Below, one piece after another: positions 1 through 7,195 of a DNA stretch of 16,446 nt (position 1 is the first letter of the stretch; the number at the start of each line of letters is the position of its first letter). The notes beneath the pieces were generated by a model. The model did no database searches and was not told the DNA's origin. It saw nothing but the letters and a program-made list of their open reading frames with translations. Source of the DNA: Bacillota bacterium (GTDB lineage Bacteria; Bacillota_A; Clostridia; DSM-8532); NCBI GenBank assembly GCA_023424865.1, contig JAFADM010000545.1, forward strand, positions 1 through 16,446, read 5' to 3'. The position numbers were made by a program, and so were the translations under genes.

Positions 1-98
1 AGCTTTGGCGGCATTCGGTTCTTAAAAAGAGCTTTCAGAAGCAGAATGGCCATAGCTGTGACAGTAGTCGTTATTACAGTATTTATAAGTAAATCCAT
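1..98 (-). CDS. M56-family (BlaR1/MecR1-like) membrane protein, N-terminal fragment
   Basis: Only the first 32 codons lie in the window; the gene continues past the left edge. The visible N-terminus starts MDLLINTVITTTVTAMAILL and runs into LKALFKNRMPPK, i.e. one hydrophobic helix followed by a basic stretch. This is the usual start of M56-type sensor/antirepressor metalloproteases that pair with BlaI repressors. An ATG at 107 is also in frame and overlaps the repressor stop, but the ATG at 98 sits 9 bases after GGAGG and one base after that stop, so 98 is preferred. The catalytic HEXXH motif would be outside the window and cannot be checked. The assignment rests on position and the short N-terminus; translational coupling to the repressor is inferred. 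Confidence 0.7.
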   Translation of the reverse strand, partial: MDLLINTVITTTVTAMAILLLKALFKNRMPPK

Positions 99-99
99 T

Positions 100-471
100 T
101 CAGCCATCCTCCATTTTGTCAATAATCCGCTTCAGTTCTTCTTCCTCTTCCCTCGAAAGTTTATTGCCCTTTGCCAGGGCAGACACAAACATAGAAACCG
201 AACCGTCAAATACTCTTTGCAGAAATTTTCTGGCTTCCTTGGCTTTATGTTCTCCTTCCTCCATAATGGCTTTGTACTTGTAGCTGTTGGCAACGGTTTT
301 GTCAACCTCGGCAAACCCCTTTTCAACAAGTCTGTTAAGCATGGTTTTTATAGTGGAATAGCTCCACCCCGTCTTTTCCAGGCATTTGACAACCTCATTG
401 ACTGTAGAGTTAGGGTGTTTCCACAAAATTTCAATCACTTTCCATTCCGAATCACTTATCGAAGGGTTCAT
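100..471 (-). CDS. BlaI/MecI-family transcriptional repressor
   Basis: A 123-residue winged-helix repressor of the BlaI/MecI/CopY family. Residues 1-70 carry the DNA-binding domain, beginning NPSISDSEWKVIEILW, with the recognition-helix region SYSTIKTMLNRLVEKGFAEV and the wing around NSYKYKAI. The C-terminal third is a charged helical dimerisation region (SREEEEELKRIID). Length matches the family (about 120-130). The start at 471 is preferred over the in-frame ATG at 477 because AAGGAGG lies 8 bases before 471 but only 2 before 477. The next gene downstream is an M56 protein, the standard partner that inactivates the repressor by proteolysis when a signal is sensed. The family is known for control of beta-lactamase, copper or cell-envelope stress genes. 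Here the target other than the operon itself is unknown, and no beta-lactamase is visible. Confidence 0.93.
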   Translation of the reverse strand: MNPSISDSEWKVIEILWKHPNSTVNEVVKCLEKTGWSYSTIKTMLNRLVEKGFAEVDKTVANSYKYKAIMEEGEHKAKEARKFLQRVFDGSVSMFVSALAKGNKLSREEEEELKRIIDKMEDG

Positions 472-495
472 CCTCATCGCCTCCTTAATATCGAT

Positions 496-511
496 AGCTA
501 CATTTGTAGCT
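496..511. promoter_or_regulatory. Probable BlaI-family operator (perfect palindrome)
   Basis: The sequence AGCTACA-TT-TGTAGCT is a perfect 7+2+7 inverted repeat containing TACA-N2-TGTA, the half-site arrangement recognised by BlaI/MecI and CopY repressors. It lies about 25 bases upstream of the repressor start, immediately before the Shine-Dalgarno region, where bound protein would block transcription of the repressor/M56 operon. I could not define a strong -35/-10 pair for this operon: TACAAA inside the palindrome is a possible -10 but its -35 is poor. Binding is inferred from family knowledge. Confidence 0.75.
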
Positions 512-649
512 CTTATGCTTTTAGTTTACACCTTTCCGTGCTCAATGTCCACCAAAAACACTCCAAGCCCAGTATTTAACATTATCTAATAGTAATTTAG
601 CTACTCGCCGCAAACACTTTCCTTCATACACAAAAATATAAATAACTAA

Positions 650-697
650 TAGCCTGAAACTATTTATTGTATCTTAAAATATACAGGCTTCAGGCTA
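650..697 (-). terminator. Hairpin with 9-bp stem, possible minus-strand terminator
   Basis: TAGCCTGAA (650-658) and TTCAGGCTA (689-697) form a perfect 9-bp stem around a long AT-rich loop of 30 bases. Read on the minus strand, the stem is followed by a T-rich tail (TTAGTTATTTATATTTTT), as in an intrinsic terminator. No intact gene ends just before it on that strand. It may be left over from a lost gene or insulate the repressor operon from upstream transcription. The long loop makes it weaker than a typical terminator. Confidence 0.4.
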
Positions 698-928
698 CCA
701 TCGACTAATTCAAACGTTGTATATAACGTCTTATTGCCAAGCCAATCCATAGCACCCGTCCGCCATCTTTATCCATGTGCTCCAGAAAAATGGCAGTATG
801 TCCTTAAATGTTATGTATGGAGTGAAGCAACAACAAACTATAGGTTTTTACTAGTAGTAGATTATTAATTTAAATGTCTCAATATTAATATATTTACAAT
901 AGTGTATGTCAAACAGTATATTGATAGT

Positions 929-935
929 GAGGTGA
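929..935 (+). promoter_or_regulatory. Ribosome binding site that decides the PadR start
   Basis: GAGGTGA is followed by 8 bases and then GTG at 944. The alternative in-frame GTG at 902 has no such site, and the 14 extra residues it would add do not look like the start of a PadR protein. The coding start is therefore placed at 944. Confidence 0.8.
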
Positions 936-943
936 TTGCAAAA

Positions 944-1288
944 GTGAGTGAATACGATGAGCTGATAAATTCCCTGATTACCGAATTAAAGCGAGGAACC
1001 CTTATCCTCTCGGTTCTAAGCCAGCTGAGCAAACCGGAATACGGTTACTCACTGGCCCAGAAGCTTGAAGAAAAAAATATGCCCATTGATGCGGGAACGC
1101 TTTACCCCCTTCTTCGAAGGTTAGAGAAGCAAAAGCTTTTAAGCAGCGAGTGGGATACAAGCGAAAGCCGCCCCAGAAAGTTTTATGTATTGAATGACGA
1201 CGGCAAAGCCGTATTCCAAAGCCTCAAAGAAGAGTGGCAAAAGCTCTCGGGGCAGTTGGATATTTTGTTAAAGGAGGAAGAACCATGA
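944..1288 (+). CDS. PadR-family transcriptional regulator
   Basis: A 114-residue winged-helix regulator. After a short N-terminus (MSEYDELINSLITELKRG) it shows the PadR signature: TLILSVLSQ, YGYSLAQKLEEK, then AGTLYPLLRRLEKQKLL and the wing RPRKFYVLNDDGKAV, ending in a short dimerisation helix. The size fits the compact PadR subfamily (about 105-115 residues). It uses a GTG start. Its TGA stop overlaps the ATG of the next gene by four bases (ATGA), so the two are translated together. PadR genes next to HAAS-domain membrane proteins are a common pairing, in which the PadR protein usually represses its own operon. The inducing signal is unknown. Confidence 0.95.
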   Translation: MSEYDELINSLITELKRGTLILSVLSQLSKPEYGYSLAQKLEEKNMPIDAGTLYPLLRRLEKQKLLSSEWDTSESRPRKFYVLNDDGKAVFQSLKEEWQKLSGQLDILLKEEEP

Positions 1289-2310
1289 ACTTAATAGAAC
1301 GCTATGTTCTGGCAGTAACCGAAAGCCTGCCGTCGGATATGAAAACGGATGTGGCAGCAGAATTGCGATCCAATATTGAAGACATGCTGCCCGATTCTCC
1401 TACTGAAGCGGACATTCGCACAGCACTTGAAAAGCTGGGAAACCCAAGAACGCTGGCCCAGGAATATTCGCCTGTAAAGAAATATCTTATCGGACCGGCC
1501 TTCTATGATACTTATATTTCCATTCTTAAGCTTGTGACGGGCATTGTGGCCGCTGTTATTGCCGGACTTACTTTGGTGGATCTGGCCCTCAACTGGGCTC
1601 AAAAGAACCCTGAAAGCCTTTATTCCACCAGTCAGTATGCTTCATTTATTTCAAGCATGATCACTGTTATTATTACCGATGTCATTGCCGCCGTCATTAA
1701 TGCGGTCTTTATGGCAGCCTTCTGGGTTACACTGGTATTTGCCATAATGGAACGAAGCAATCAGGGGCGGCTGCCTTTTGAAAAGAAGACCTGGACTCTG
1801 GAGGATCTACCTACCGAACCAGTTTCAGCCAAGAGTAAAATTTCCCGGGGTGAATCGGCTGTATCCCTGTTTTTCACTATACTCTTCACCGCCCTTATTT
1901 ACTTTAAGCCCGAGCTCATCGCTTTATACACCACTAAGGACGGCAGCTTCTCGCCATTCCCTCTCTTATCGCCGGAGCGCCTTAAATTCTATATTCCTGT
2001 TATTCTTATCCTGGCATTAGTGCAGCTTCTGATTATTATCTGGAAATTTATTCAGGGAAGATGGACACTGCCTCTGGCCATTGCCAATGCCCTTGATAAT
2101 GGAGCCTCCTGCATCCTTGTAATCCTTATTATTAACGACAGGGCTCTTATAAACCAGGATTTCATCCGTGAGATAACCTCACTTTTGGAGCTTTCCCAGA
2201 CCGGGCTTTTCAACTCCTGGTTATGGGTAACCGTCATGATTACCCTTGTGATTTTCATTGGTGTCAGCCTATGGGATTCAGTTCTTGGCTTTGTAAGATC
2301 TAGAAAATAA
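1285..2310 (+). CDS. HAAS-domain (DUF1700-like) multi-pass membrane protein
   Basis: A 341-residue protein. Residues 1 to about 75 form the helical HAAS domain: NLIERYVLAVTESLP, MKTDVAAELRSNIEDML, TEADIRTALEKLGNPRTLA and KKYLIGPAFYDTY are all characteristic. The rest is membrane: hydrophobic stretches near residues 80-105, 120-170 (probably two spans), 190-215, 235-260, 270-290 and 305-335, about six to seven spans. AGGAGG lies 8 bases before the ATG, which overlaps the PadR stop. HAAS domains are thought to link PadR regulators to membrane events, but no enzymatic activity is established. I see no catalytic motif. Good family assignment, unknown specific role. Confidence 0.9.
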   Translation: MNLIERYVLAVTESLPSDMKTDVAAELRSNIEDMLPDSPTEADIRTALEKLGNPRTLAQEYSPVKKYLIGPAFYDTYISILKLVTGIVAAVIAGLTLVDLALNWAQKNPESLYSTSQYASFISSMITVIITDVIAAVINAVFMAAFWVTLVFAIMERSNQGRLPFEKKTWTLEDLPTEPVSAKSKISRGESAVSLFFTILFTALIYFKPELIALYTTKDGSFSPFPLLSPERLKFYIPVILILALVQLLIIIWKFIQGRWTLPLAIANALDNGASCILVILIINDRALINQDFIREITSLLELSQTGLFNSWLWVTVMITLVIFIGVSLWDSVLGFVRSRK

Positions 2311-2343
2311 ACAGCGTCTAATACTCGTGGATAAAAAGAAGGC

Positions 2344-2377
2344 CTGGCGTCCGATTTTACAAGCAACCGGACGCCAG
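2344..2377. terminator. Bidirectional intrinsic terminator between convergent genes
   Basis: CTGGCGTCCG and CGGACGCCAG form a perfect, GC-rich 10-bp stem with a 14-base loop. On the minus strand the stem is followed by GGCCTTCTTTTTATCC, a good T-tract for ending the GH3 transcript. On the plus strand it is followed by ACTCTTTAAATTTT, a weaker tail for the PadR/HAAS operon. Its place between convergent stops fits a shared terminator. Confidence 0.88.
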
Positions 2378-2423
2378 ACTCTTTAAATTTTAAGGGAAAG
2401 AAACGCTTTATCGGTTTAGTTTC

Positions 2424-5400
2424 TTACTTTGCACTAAGAACCCCGTCCAGCGCACGTACAGCAACCGCTGCCATGTGAACGCGCAGCAGGCTGTCATTTG
2501 GGCCCATGGTGCCGTCCCCGTTTCCTACAAAAACACCCAGCTTGACACAGATGCCTAAATCCATTCTTTGAGCATCTGTGAGCTCCTCCAAATCGGAAAA
2601 GCCTTTAAGCAGCTCTTTTGACTCTGCAAGCGTAAGAGTGGGGGCCATTCCAAGTTCCTTTAAGGCTTTGGCAATGAGTGTCGCCGTGTTGATGCGGGTC
2701 ATGGGCTCCTCCGGGCTTACTCCCTCAATGTAAAGGTTGTGCTTGGCCGCGGTGTTCATTTCATCGGCATACCAGGCGGTCTGGCTAACGCCGTCCAGAG
2801 CTTTGGCAGCACCATCCGGCGCAATGCCCAGAGCCTTTAAGAACATGGTATAAGTCTCGGCTGCATTTACCGAAGTATCGGGAAGGTATTTGCCGTTACC
2901 TACGCCGACAACGTAGCCGCGGGCTGCCGCCTCCCCTATTTCCGAGGCACCGTAATGTCCGGAAAGGTCCGTGAAGGCGGAGGTCAGCATAAGAGGAACA
3001 AGTGTGGAGTCTTCCTTTACTATAACGGTGGCGGAATTTCCGTCGACAGTTGTGGGAACAGGGGTAAGGCTTCCGTCGGAATTAAGCCGGGCCAGGGTAG
3101 TCATGCGTTTTGAGTCCACACCGGAAGGAAGTATCAATTTAACTCTAACATAGCTTAAGGTCACATAAGGCAGATCAAGGGCGAAAGGTGTTCCGGAAAG
3201 CTGGAGAGAAACACCGGAACCGGCTTCCTGTGAGGCTCTTGCCACGGCGGCTTCTACTGTCTGGATTTCCTTTTCACCCAGAACCGCAGCTTGTGCAGTA
3301 ACACCGGGCAGAGAAGTGAGGAAAGGCGGCTTAACGGCCGTGCCGCTCCCTGAACCGCTGCCCGAGCCGGAGCTTATTTGCTGCCATTTGGCATACCAGG
3401 TGATGCTTTCACTTCCAAGAGTATATGGGAAGCCTACTTTTAGAGTAAGGGCCTCGTCGGAATACCATCCCTCAAAGGTATATCCCGGGCGGGTGGTTAC
3501 CGGTGCTGTTTCAATGGCTGCGCCGACAGCTTTCGTTATAGCTTCCAAGGCGCTTCCGCCGTTTACATTAAAGGATACGGCCGCCATATCCTCAGTATAC
3601 ATCTGTATCGAGTCGATGCGAAGATCCGCACCTTCAAAATTCACATATAGCGTATGGGTGCCGGTAAGGCTTTGGGGCAGTTCCACAGCCACTTCCGTAT
3701 ACTCCAGCTCCCTGACCTCCACATCGTAGAGAGTATAGGAGGCTGATTCGGTTACCGGAACAGGAATTGCGGCAAAAGGAGCTTCTCTGTCAAGTGAGAG
3801 CGTAATATTGCCGGGTGTCCCGTTGGTTGCCACCCTTGCGGCAAGGCGTTTTATTCCTTCCACATCCACGTTGGGTATGGCCACCCAGGCCTCACCGCTT
3901 TTGGACATAACGGCAGAGTAGCCGCCCGCTATTAAATCCCCTTTCAGACTCTCTGAGGTATGCTTTTTGGACACCTCGTTGTAAACCACATCGTTGGCTG
4001 CATAGGCGTGATCAAAAACATTGAAGCTTACCTTGGGATCCAAAGTGGCTACAGCCTTGCCATCCATCAATGAGACTTCTTCAATTACTTCCTTAATAGC
4101 ATAGGCTGAAGAACCGATTTCAAAACGGTAATTGCCGTTTTCCACAATATAGGCTGCACTGTTGACATCCCAGATTTCAAGGTCCTCAGGATCCACCGTA
4201 AGGGTTACCATACGGGTTTTGCCAGCCTCTATAAAGACCTTTTCAAAGGCTGCCAGGCGCTTGCCCACAGAATCGTCGCCATAGGCCGAAGCCATGTTTT
4301 TAGCATAAAGCTGAACCACCTCCGACGTATCCACAGTCCCGGTATTGGTAACCCGAACGGTGGCTGTAAAGGATTTCTCGCCGGAAGCTCCGCTCACGTT
4401 AAAATCGCTGTAAACAAAATCGGAGTAACCCAGACCGTATCCAAAGGGATAGGTAACCGTGGCAGGGTCCGCGTACATGTAGGTGAGGCTCAGGTCATAG
4501 GCATCCGCATTGCTCATGTCCTTTGTGATACGGGGATCATGCTGCTCCAGGGTATAGGTATTTCCTTCAGGGATGGAATACCGGCTAATGTCCGGGAGCG
4601 CATCGTCCGAGCTGTACCAGGTGGAGGTAAGGCGCCCCGTAGGCGCATAATCACCGTAAAGAATTTCTGCCAGTGCCTTGGCATCGTACTGCCCGGCATA
4701 GGGCTGATAAAGAATTGCATCCACATTTGGATTATTCTGGATCGCCTCCGCATTAACCGGGAAGCTGGTTTTTAGTACGACCACCGTTTTTTTGCCCGCT
4801 GCCTTAAAGGCGGCTGCAGCTTCCTCAACCAGCCTGTAATCGTTGTCACCCATATTCAGCGTGGAGCGATCGGCACCTTCTCCTGCACTGTTTCTGGGAA
4901 TGGCGCCTACAAAAATAAGCGCGGCATCCTTGTCGGTCTGGGTGAGGATATCGGCTGAAAGCTCTTTAATCGTCTCTATTTCAAAAATCTGACCGGGTGT
5001 GGGTGTGTTATTCTGACTTGTGGTGGTGGCAGAGGTCACAAGCCTGCCCTCTTCTGTAAGATCATAGAACCGGGCATTCCAGTAAGCACGTTCAAAGCCA
5101 CCGCCAAAACCGCTCCCATAGGCATTGGAAACAATAGCGGTCTTCCCATCCTGCAGGTCCTTGAGTTGCAGTCGGGGCGGAATGGTGCTTGTATTTCCGC
5201 TCATGGTGGCAAGGTTCCAGTCGCTTTCCGTGAGGTTCAGGATAACTCTTTCCGTATTGCCCACCGAGGCGTTGGCTACCGAGGGAGCCGCCAGCCAGCG
5301 CTTGTTGACAACAGAACGGAAGCTGTAGGCTCCCTGGCCCCAGTCAAACATTTCGAAAAGCTGGGTATCATCAAATTTACCGGTAGCCGGATCGCAAGTG

Positions 5401-7091
5401 GAGGCGGATGCTGTTACCTGAGTGCCCTTGAATTCACCCTCACGGCCTGCGGTGGTATCCGCATCTCCCGGAACTGCCGTAAAATAGCGGCCGTCGGAGG
5501 TCTTTATGGCCACTACCGGCACGCTTAAGCTAAAGGAAACCATGGTGGTAGCCAGGGTTGCCGTATCGCCTGTTGTGACAACGGTTTCAGGGTATTTGTC
5601 ACGAATGGCGGCAAGGGGTGCTGTACCCGCTTCTTCTATTTTAGGGGTATTGCTTACGGAATAGGTGGTCTTAAACCGGGAGTCGGCATAAACACCTGCA
5701 ACAGCTACCGATTCGCCGGTAGAGAGAGGCAGCGTGTTCCCCTCGTTTTTAAGAAGCACGGCAGATTCTCTGGCAGCCTGAAGAGCTACACCTTGATGCT
5801 CGTCCCTTTCATAGTCGGACACCGCTCCCTTGTCCTTAAACTCATTAACATAGGGATAGTACTTGGAAAAGCCGTCTTCATCCACTTCGTCAAAAAGACC
5901 GGCCCTAACCATTTGTGCAAGAAGGGGCTTTGCGGATTCCCGTACATCCTCTTCGGTAATACCGTAAATTCCTGCCTTAACCATGTTGTATAAACGCATG
6001 GGATCGGATTTATCGGTTCCCGATGCCCGGACGGATTCGGTATTGGCCAGGGACATAAGGGCCAGAGCATGATCCCGGTCAGGCACGTACTGGGTATCAT
6101 AACCGTTACCCATGCCGGTTCCGTACATTTGATTCTCACCGTTAAAATCCGGCGAGGAATACATGCCGTACCGCGCAAGGCTGTTTGCCAGAAGGTTGTA
6201 GGCAGCAAGCTCGTTGGGTATGCCGTTGGTGCGTCCGTAGGAATTCATAACTCCTGCCAGTGAACCGGATATAAGGCCTTTTAAGGCGCTTCGGATATTG
6301 TATTCGTAAATGGAACGCGCCCCCGCACTGGTACTGGAGGTCTGGCGGTACCACTGGGCATTGTATACGGAAAAGTGCTTTGTTGCGATGACGCCTCTGG
6401 TATAGAAGCCGTCGCCGTTAAAGGCGTTGTCATAATCGATGAAGCCCTTGGCCATTTCGTCGATGAGAATGCCTGCAAGTACAGGATCCTCGGCATAGCT
6501 TTCGTCAATGCGCCCGCTTAGGGGGTTAATTCGAAGGTCATGGACCACGGAAAAGGCAATGGTAGCGGATCGTCCGGCGTTGCCCGTACCATCGTACAGT
6601 CTTCCGTTGTGATTGTTCCGGTTAACCGTGAATTCGCCCAGGAGCGTTGCCATTTTCTCTGAACCCATGACATCGCCCACCTTTGCCAGGAGTTCTTTGT
6701 TCCAGCTCTGTCCCAGGCCTACCAGTGACGGAAAATCCGTGGAGATACCCTGTACGTTGTCAGCGGCGGCCAGGCCTCCAGGCAGAATCCATCCGGACCT
6801 TTCGCCCTGGGTAAGCTGGTAGGCATCCCGGATGCCTGTGGCATAAAGAGCTGCCCCCTCAAGCCCTACCCAGTCAAGATAGGTATCAAGGTAAGCCTCA
6901 AGGTGATCGGGATTGCCGTCAAACAAGGGCATACCTTCCTGATAGTAATGTCCTGCCGCCAGCGTCTTAAACGTGACGGGCTCTTCAACCGCGGCAACGG
7001 GTATTGCGGTGCCGCTCATCATGGTCACAAGGAGGGCCAGCGTCAGGATGATACTAAGCGCCTTTTTAGCCATGACTTTTGAGTTTGCCAT
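2424..7091 (-). CDS. Secreted multi-domain GH3 glycoside hydrolase with SLH cell-surface anchor
   Basis: A 1555-residue exported enzyme, probably a beta-glycosidase (beta-glucosidase or beta-xylosidase type). The ATG at 7091 is chosen because GGGGAG lies 7 bases before it; an upstream in-frame ATG at 7133 has no such site. Order: signal peptide 1-35 (hydrophobic core LSIILTLALLVTMM, likely cut after VAA); GH3 barrel about 70-340, with SGRIDESYAEDP near 192-203, TKH near 237-239 and a probable nucleophile Asp near 315 (SSPDF); GH3 C-terminal half opening AARESAVLLKNEGNTLPL near 439, interrupted by a beta-trefoil-like insert about 516-706, resuming with GEGADR near 737-742 where the acid/base Glu is expected; fibronectin-III-like domain about 892-998; CBM6/35-like module about 1019-1168; Flg_new/InlB B-type repeat about 1171-1236 (PGYTFEGWYSDEALT); Ser-Gly linker about 1240-1252; pre-SLH region; three SLH units about 1372-1548. 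Typical GH3 enzymes are 700-900 residues, so this is a large cell-wall-bound version. Substrate is not determinable here. Neighbours suggest induction by its own products. Confidence 0.93.
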   Translation of the reverse strand: MANSKVMAKKALSIILTLALLVTMMSGTAIPVAAVEEPVTFKTLAAGHYYQEGMPLFDGNPDHLEAYLDTYLDWVGLEGAALYATGIRDAYQLTQGERSGWILPGGLAAADNVQGISTDFPSLVGLGQSWNKELLAKVGDVMGSEKMATLLGEFTVNRNNHNGRLYDGTGNAGRSATIAFSVVHDLRINPLSGRIDESYAEDPVLAGILIDEMAKGFIDYDNAFNGDGFYTRGVIATKHFSVYNAQWYRQTSSTSAGARSIYEYNIRSALKGLISGSLAGVMNSYGRTNGIPNELAAYNLLANSLARYGMYSSPDFNGENQMYGTGMGNGYDTQYVPDRDHALALMSLANTESVRASGTDKSDPMRLYNMVKAGIYGITEEDVRESAKPLLAQMVRAGLFDEVDEDGFSKYYPYVNEFKDKGAVSDYERDEHQGVALQAARESAVLLKNEGNTLPLSTGESVAVAGVYADSRFKTTYSVSNTPKIEEAGTAPLAAIRDKYPETVVTTGDTATLATTMVSFSLSVPVVAIKTSDGRYFTAVPGDADTTAGREGEFKGTQVTASASTCDPATGKFDDTQLFEMFDWGQGAYSFRSVVNKRWLAAPSVANASVGNTERVILNLTESDWNLATMSGNTSTIPPRLQLKDLQDGKTAIVSNAYGSGFGGGFERAYWNARFYDLTEEGRLVTSATTTSQNNTPTPGQIFEIETIKELSADILTQTDKDAALIFVGAIPRNSAGEGADRSTLNMGDNDYRLVEEAAAAFKAAGKKTVVVLKTSFPVNAEAIQNNPNVDAILYQPYAGQYDAKALAEILYGDYAPTGRLTSTWYSSDDALPDISRYSIPEGNTYTLEQHDPRITKDMSNADAYDLSLTYMYADPATVTYPFGYGLGYSDFVYSDFNVSGASGEKSFTATVRVTNTGTVDTSEVVQLYAKNMASAYGDDSVGKRLAAFEKVFIEAGKTRMVTLTVDPEDLEIWDVNSAAYIVENGNYRFEIGSSAYAIKEVIEEVSLMDGKAVATLDPKVSFNVFDHAYAANDVVYNEVSKKHTSESLKGDLIAGGYSAVMSKSGEAWVAIPNVDVEGIKRLAARVATNGTPGNITLSLDREAPFAAIPVPVTESASYTLYDVEVRELEYTEVAVELPQSLTGTHTLYVNFEGADLRIDSIQMYTEDMAAVSFNVNGGSALEAITKAVGAAIETAPVTTRPGYTFEGWYSDEALTLKVGFPYTLGSESITWYAKWQQISSGSGSGSGSGTAVKPPFLTSLPGVTAQAAVLGEKEIQTVEAAVARASQEAGSGVSLQLSGTPFALDLPYVTLSYVRVKLILPSGVDSKRMTTLARLNSDGSLTPVPTTVDGNSATVIVKEDSTLVPLMLTSAFTDLSGHYGASEIGEAAARGYVVGVGNGKYLPDTSVNAAETYTMFLKALGIAPDGAAKALDGVSQTAWYADEMNTAAKHNLYIEGVSPEEPMTRINTATLIAKALKELGMAPTLTLAESKELLKGFSDLEELTDAQRMDLGICVKLGVFVGNGDGTMGPNDSLLRVHMAAVAVRALDGVLSAK

Positions 7092-7120
7092 GCGAAATCT
7101 CCCCTTTTTCAGTATTTGGA

Positions 7121-7136
7121 TGTTTGTCCGCAAACA
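7121..7136. promoter_or_regulatory. Inverted repeat over the GH3 transcription start, possible operator
   Basis: TGTTTG-TCCG-CAAACA is a perfect 6+4+6 inverted repeat that begins at the last base of the GH3 -10 box and covers the predicted transcription start. A repressor bound here would block the promoter. It resembles LacI/CcpA-type operators in size and in having CG near the centre, but it misses several positions of the cre consensus. It could also fold as a hairpin at the 5' end of the mRNA. No protein can be assigned. Confidence 0.45.
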
Positions 7137-7165
7137 GTATAAACCGAAAAGGGGTGTACTTTTTT
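7136..7165 (-). promoter_or_regulatory. GH3 promoter with AAAAAAGTA activator-like box
   Basis: On the minus strand AAAAAAGTA (7165-7157), 15 bases, then TATACT (7141-7136). TATACT is a good -10; the -35 position holds the A-tract instead of TTGACA, which suggests dependence on an activator. The same box, spacing and -10 occur at the sugar-binding-protein promoter. About 45 bases separate the -10 from the coding start. No terminator is visible between the upstream response-regulator gene and this promoter, so some readthrough is also possible. Confidence 0.62.
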
Positions 7166-7195
7166 TGATAGAAAAAGTGTCTTAATTTCGGGTTG

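Larger units (their letters stand above)
512..943. other. AT-rich intergenic region, no supported gene
   Basis: About 430 bases between the divergent repressor gene and the PadR gene. It should hold both promoters, but neither has a clear consensus -35/-10. Just upstream of the PadR gene is TACA-ATAG-TGTA (895-906), an inverted pair of the same half-sites as the BlaI operator but with a 4-base spacer; it could be a PadR-type site or chance. One hairpin at 650-697 is listed separately. Between 700 and 800 the base composition is less AT-rich than around it, and two short minus-strand frames exist, but neither has a start with a ribosome binding site nor a recognisable product. Confidence 0.6.

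Noticed and set aside
46..579. Plus-strand open frame of 177 codons over the BlaI gene
   Set aside because: It is the antisense shadow of the repressor and M56 genes, without a recognisable domain or ribosome site.
895..906. TACA-ATAG-TGTA as a second BlaI operator
   Set aside because: The half-sites are separated by 4 bases rather than 2 and flanking symmetry is absent, so it is not called as a BlaI site; kept only as a remark in the intergenic entry.
7092..7133. Upstream ATG extension of the GH3 protein
   Set aside because: The extra 14 residues cover the ribosome site and the promoter-proximal palindrome and would bury the signal peptide behind a charged leader.
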